Part shown: positions 45,955-48,904 of the stretch, piece after piece | Layout: each line of letters opens with the position of its first letter | How positions within the stretch are numbered: the stretch's first letter is position 1 | Assembly: GCA_016650295.1 (NCBI GenBank) | Contig: JAENWA010000021.1 | Coordinates: 1 to 48,904 of the forward strand | DNA: 48,904 nt | DNA from: Desulfuromonadales bacterium | Lineage (GTDB): Bacteria > Desulfobacterota > Desulfuromonadia > Geobacterales > Pseudopelobacteraceae | Direction of reading: 5' to 3' | The notes under the pieces: generated by a model | Seen by the model: the letters and a program-made list of their open reading frames with translations, nothing else | Told to the model about the DNA's origin: nothing | Databases searched by the model: none | Position numbers and translations under genes: made by a program

Positions 45955-46518
45955 TTACCGGGTAACGACCGCCAGCACCTTGACCTCGTCACCATCTTTC
46001 GAGAGCAGGCGGTGTTTGAGGGCAGAGTCAAAATAGACACAATCTCCTTCATACAGGGCAATTCGCCGGTCATCAAGCAGCAGCTCGGCCGTCCCCTTCA
46101 TGACAAACAGGAACTCCTCGCCGTCGTGGCTGTAGGTATTCTCCTCCTGGGCCTTTTCGGTTATGGACAGGAGAAAGGGCTCCATCTTCTTGTTCTGCTT
46201 GTGAAATGAGAGCGATTCGTAGGAGTAGCCCTGGCTGGTGCCGGCGCGGGAGATCACCCGCGGAATGGTCTTGCGTTCATGGGCGCGCACGATTTCGTAG
46301 CGGCATTCCTCTTCGTCATCGGCAAAGAAGAGACCAATTTTGACGTCAAAGAACTTTGCAATCCGGGAAAGAGTGGCTATGGGGGGGGAAACGTTATTAT
46401 TTTCAATCTGTGAGATCAGCGCGGGTGAGAAACCGGTTTCCCTGGCCACGGACTGAAGAGTCAGCTTTTTTGCAAGTCGGAGTTTCTTGATTTTCGCCCC
46501 GATATTGTAGTCACTCAT
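45955..46518 (-). CDS. XRE-family regulator with C-terminal cupin domain
   Basis: A 187-residue regulator: XRE helix-turn-helix (~8-62, 'SVARETGFSPALISQIENN') plus a cupin domain (~105-185, 'SHDGEEFLFVMKGTAELLL' and 'LYEGDCVYFDSALKHRL'), which binds a small ligand. Placed directly upstream of the carboxylase genes, it is the likely controller of acyl-CoA/propionate metabolism. GGAG ribosome binding site 6 bases before ATG 46518. TTGTATACAA overlaps its own -10 region, consistent with autoregulation (inference). Confidence 0.92.
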   Translation of the reverse strand: MSDYNIGAKIKKLRLAKKLTLQSVARETGFSPALISQIENNNVSPPIATLSRIAKFFDVKIGLFFADDEEECRYEIVRAHERKTIPRVISRAGTSQGYSYESLSFHKQNKKMEPFLLSITEKAQEENTYSHDGEEFLFVMKGTAELLLDDRRIALYEGDCVYFDSALKHRLLSKDGDEVKVLAVVTR

Positions 46519-46559
46519 CCATTACTCCTGCCAAGAATAAAACCAGTTTTTATGCGGGG

Positions 46560-46588
46560 TTTGTATACAATTTGGCGTACATTGTCAA
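46560..46588 (-). promoter_or_regulatory. Promoter and candidate operator of the XRE-cupin gene
   Basis: TTGACA (46583-46588), 17-base spacer and TACAAA (46560-46565) on the minus strand. The perfect palindrome TTGTATACAA (46561-46570) covers the -10 and could be the regulator's own site. Confidence 0.6.
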
Positions 46589-46645
46589 TAAAAATAATTT
46601 AGCACGAATAAAGAAAACCAGCGGAATTCACAATAATCACCTGTT

Positions 46646-46668
46646 TGAAAACCCCGTTCAGGGGATTT
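46646..46668 (-). terminator. Possible terminator after the GlcF-like gene
   Basis: On the minus strand, AAATCCCC faces GGGGTTTT around TGAAC, followed by C and AAAC. Short stem, modest T-run. Confidence 0.45.
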
Positions 46669-46702
46669 CTGCGGATACAAAATAAGGGCTGGGCGGGCCG
46701 GT

Positions 46703-47989
46703 TCATTTTACGAGTTTCAACCGGCGTGCCAGCAATTGCAGGGTATGCAGCACCTCGACCTTCGAACCATGCTGTTTGAGACCATCGGAAAGCTGCATCA
46801 TGCAGCCCGGACAACCGGTGGCAACAGCCTGCGCCCCGGTAGCGATAATCGCCCGGCTCTTGGCCTCGTTTATCGTCATGGATGAACCGTAGTGATAGAC
46901 GTTAAAGGTACCACCCAGACCGCAGCAGCGATCAGCCCCTTCCATCTCGGCCAGCTCGACACCCGGGGTTCCTTGCAACAGTTCCCGCGGTTGTTTTGTC
47001 AGGCCGCGCGTGCGCAGGTGGCAAGGGTCGTGATAGGTGATGCGGATCGATTCTCCGGCCCCGGTTTCTTCCGGATTCAGTCCCAGCTTGTGCAGCAGTT
47101 GCGACGCATCCACCGTCTTGGCAGCCAGGGCCTCCAGACGGGCCTTCAGCTCCGGATTGCGCTTGCCGACCACCAGCGGATAGAGCCGGTGCAGCGCCCC
47201 GCCGCAGGTGGCACAAGCGCTCATGACGTAGTCGGCCTCGTAGCGCTCCATCTCCGCCAGGTTCTTCTCGGCCAATTCACGCACCGTGTTGATATCGCCG
47301 CCGGACATGCCCGGCAGACCGCAGCATTGCTGGCCCTTGGGGATGATCACCGTGCAGCCCAGGTGACGGAACAGGGCCAGAGCCGCTTCACCGACCTCGG
47401 TGTAGACGAAGTTGGTCATGCAGCCGACGAAAAAGACGATCCGTGGCTTGCCGGGCTCACCCGGAATCACCTCGGGATGCCGATCCATGAACGGTTTTTT
47501 GGCAATAACCGGGATGTGGCGGCTTCCACCCACAAAGGGCATCGGGAAGCGCAGCCGCAGGCCGGAGGTTTCGGGAACCTTCTTGAAGAACAGCGGCCCT
47601 AGCAATGATGCCGTCTTGGCGCCCATTTTCATAATCGAGCGGTTCTTGATCACCTGGCCGACTGCCGCATGGAAGGTGGTCAGACCCCGTTTTTTCGCCA
47701 GGGACTCACGGGCGGCAATCACGATTTCGTCGGTAGGGACATCATTGGGGCACTTCTCCACGCAGCTGCCGCACAGCAGGCATTTCGACATGGCCAGATA
47801 GGTCTGGTCATCCAGCTCGATATCGTCTTTCAGAATATGCTGCGCCAGGGCAATCTTGCCGCGGGCCACGGCCGGCTCGCGCCCAAAGGCGGTAAAGGCC
47901 GGACAGTTGGCGCGGCAGGCGCCGCACTTGACACATTTTTTCAATTGATCTTCAACCCGCTTGAGCGGGTCCATGGTAGTATCTGACAT
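46703..47989 (-). CDS. GlcF/LutA-like Fe-S oxidoreductase with two CCG domains
   Basis: A 428-residue protein. N-terminal ferredoxin part has CVKCGACRANCP and CLLCGSCVEKCP (two [4Fe-4S]); the C-terminal part has two CCG domains ('FVGCMTNFVYTE....GQQCCGLPG' and 'HDPCHL.....ADRCCGLGGTFN') that bind a further cluster. This is the architecture of glycolate/lactate oxidase Fe-S subunits. Start at ATG 47989 with AAGGGG upstream. The FAD subunit is not in the window, so substrate and partner are unknown. Confidence 0.88.
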   Translation of the reverse strand: MSDTTMDPLKRVEDQLKKCVKCGACRANCPAFTAFGREPAVARGKIALAQHILKDDIELDDQTYLAMSKCLLCGSCVEKCPNDVPTDEIVIAARESLAKKRGLTTFHAAVGQVIKNRSIMKMGAKTASLLGPLFFKKVPETSGLRLRFPMPFVGGSRHIPVIAKKPFMDRHPEVIPGEPGKPRIVFFVGCMTNFVYTEVGEAALALFRHLGCTVIIPKGQQCCGLPGMSGGDINTVRELAEKNLAEMERYEADYVMSACATCGGALHRLYPLVVGKRNPELKARLEALAAKTVDASQLLHKLGLNPEETGAGESIRITYHDPCHLRTRGLTKQPRELLQGTPGVELAEMEGADRCCGLGGTFNVYHYGSSMTINEAKSRAIIATGAQAVATGCPGCMMQLSDGLKQHGSKVEVLHTLQLLARRLKLVK

Positions 47990-48095
47990 CAAATCCCCTT
48001 CGTGGTTCAGAACATGCGGTTTTCAGTTCCGCTTGTAAAAGAGTAAACAAACAGCAGGTATTTCTCAATCTAAATCTGCTCCCCCGTTATCTGCC

Positions 48096-48904
48096 TCAGC
48101 GCAAGGCCAGCTCCATCTCTTCCAGTTTCCTGACCCGGTCGCGCAGCCGGGCGGCTGTCTCGAAATCCAGGGCCTTGGCCGCAGTCAGCATCTCCTTGCG
48201 CAGCTTTTTGACCAGCTTCGGAATCTCTTTGGGGGCGATATATTCCTCGGCAGATTCGGCAACCATTCCCGGCAGGCTGTAATAGTCCTTTTCCTCGATG
48301 GAATCCAGGATGGTGCGCATGCTCTTTTTGACCGTTTCGGGCGTTATACCGTGTTCCTCGTTATAGGCCAGCTGCCGTGTGCGGCGACGACCGGTTTCGT
48401 CGATGCAGGCCTGCATGGAGCGGGTCACCTGGTCGGCATACATCAGTACCCGGCCGTTGATATTGCGGGCGGCACGGCCGCAGGTCTGGATCAGGGAGCG
48501 GGCCGAGCGCAGGAAGCCCTCCTTGTCGGCATCCAGTATCACCACCAGCGAGACCTCCGGCAGATCCAGCCCTTCGCGCAGCAGGTTGATCCCCACCAGC
48601 ACGTCGAACTCTCCCATGCGCAGGTCCCGCAGGATCTGCATGCGCTCGATGGTAACGATGTCGGAGTGCAGGTATTTCACCCGTACCCCCAGTTCTCGGT
48701 AGTAATTGGTCAACTCCTCGGCCATGCGCTTGGTCAGGGTGGTCACCAGCACCCGCTCGCCCTTGGCCACGGTCAGGCGGACCTCGTGCAGCAGGTCGTC
48801 CACCTGGCCGACGGATGCACCCCCATCCCCCTCCCGACCTCCCCCTTGAAGGGGGAGGAGTCTATTTGGTGTCTTTATGATCTTAATTCCCTCCCCTTCA
48901 AGTA
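48096..48904 (-). CDS. uvrB: Excinuclease ABC subunit B, C-terminal part, with in-frame repeat insertion
   Basis: The 3' ~270 codons of uvrB, running off the right edge. Helicase motifs of domain 3 are intact: '[17 protein letters not shown]', '[19 protein letters not shown]', '[19 protein letters not shown]', and '[12 protein letters not shown]'. The last residues (~200-235 of the fragment) form the UVR domain that binds UvrC. Just before the conserved GQVDDLL the frame passes, without a stop, through a palindromic repeat coding for ~30 Gly/Pro/Arg-rich residues (48823-48904) not found in usual UvrB proteins. UvrB is the damage-verifying helicase of nucleotide excision repair. Confidence 0.93.
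   Translation of the reverse strand, partial: LEGEGIKIIKTPNRLLPLQGGGREGDGGASVGQVDDLLHEVRLTVAKGERVLVTTLTKRMAEELTNYYRELGVRVKYLHSDIVTIERMQILRDLRMGEFDVLVGINLLREGLDLPEVSLVVILDADKEGFLRSARSLIQTCGRAARNINGRVLMYADQVTRSMQACIDETGRRRTRQLAYNEEHGITPETVKKSMRTILDSIEEKDYYSLPGMVAESAEEYIAPKEIPKLVKKLRKEMLTAAKALDFETAARLRDRVRKLEEMELALR
48823..48904. repeat. G/C-rich palindromic repeat inside uvrB, cut by the window edge
   Basis: Plus-strand CCCATCCCCCTCCC, then CCTCCCCCTTGAAGGGGGAGGAG (a self-complementary core), and after an A/T-rich loop CCCTCCCCTTCAAG. Related to the repeat at 1714-1786. Read as minus-strand codons it stays open. Confidence 0.75.

Overview
The window looks like chromosomal DNA of an anaerobic, Gram-negative member of the Geobacterales (Geobacter / Pelobacter propionicus group). 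The basis is inference from gene content: an Mla-type lipid transporter, LolA and a large outer-membrane porin (an outer membrane); gatCAB (indirect amidation of aminoacyl-tRNA); hisZ (short-form HisG system); a DUF362 protein with a ferredoxin tail; and a carboxylase / methylmalonyl-CoA mutase / epimerase set of the kind used in propionate metabolism. No species-level claim can be proven from the sequence alone. Almost all genes face the minus strand.

Layout. 1-4.1 kb (+): the 3' end of a YhcG-type nuclease gene, two ABC-2 permeases without a neighbouring ATPase, and a nitronate monooxygenase-like flavoprotein. 4.2-8.1 kb (-): an mlaE...mlaF-mlaD operon into which a nucleotidyltransferase, a 68-residue partner and an EVE-domain protein are interleaved. 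8.3-11.5 kb (-): ppx with a CHAD-domain gene (polyphosphate) and a TIGR04282-like glycosyltransferase. 11.6-12.2 kb (-): three tRNA genes (Glu-TTC, Lys-CTT, Lys-TTT) with promoters and hairpins. 12.4-15.4 kb: DUF362-ferredoxin protein (+), DksA/TraR zinc finger (-), rimO (-). 15.4-23.4 kb (-): a defence island between rimO and yajQ, made of a PIN toxin with an XRE-ImmA/IrrE partner, an unrecognised 281-residue gene, and hsdS-hsdM-hsdR. 23.4-30.2 kb (-): yajQ, lolA, a cheA-cheY pair and gatBAC. 30.3-32.5 kb (+): rplM-rpsI and argC. 32.6-38.4 kb (-): purA, hisZ, a periplasmic propeller-like protein and a porin. 38.8-46.5 kb (-): methylmalonyl-CoA epimerase, mutase catalytic subunit, a 969-residue biotin carboxylase/carrier protein, a carboxyltransferase and an XRE-cupin regulator. 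46.7-48.9 kb (-): a GlcF-like Fe-S protein and the 3' part of uvrB.

How the genes work together. Carboxyltransferase and biotin carboxylase/BCCP should make or use methylmalonyl-CoA, which the epimerase and mutase interconvert with succinyl-CoA. The XRE-cupin regulator directly upstream is the obvious candidate controller. The defence island combines restriction-modification with a toxin-antitoxin-like pair whose promoter predicts a leaderless message.

Non-coding structure is unusually rich. Three intergenic elements share TCAGGT-like / ACCTGA ends and arms built from degenerate 6-7-mers; one of them holds 11 consecutive heptamers. A G/C-rich palindromic repeat occurs between the two permease genes and again inside uvrB, where it keeps the reading frame open. 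The rplM leader can be drawn as a compact H-type pseudoknot ending just before the ribosome binding site. I see no CRISPR array, insertion sequence, integrase or rRNA.
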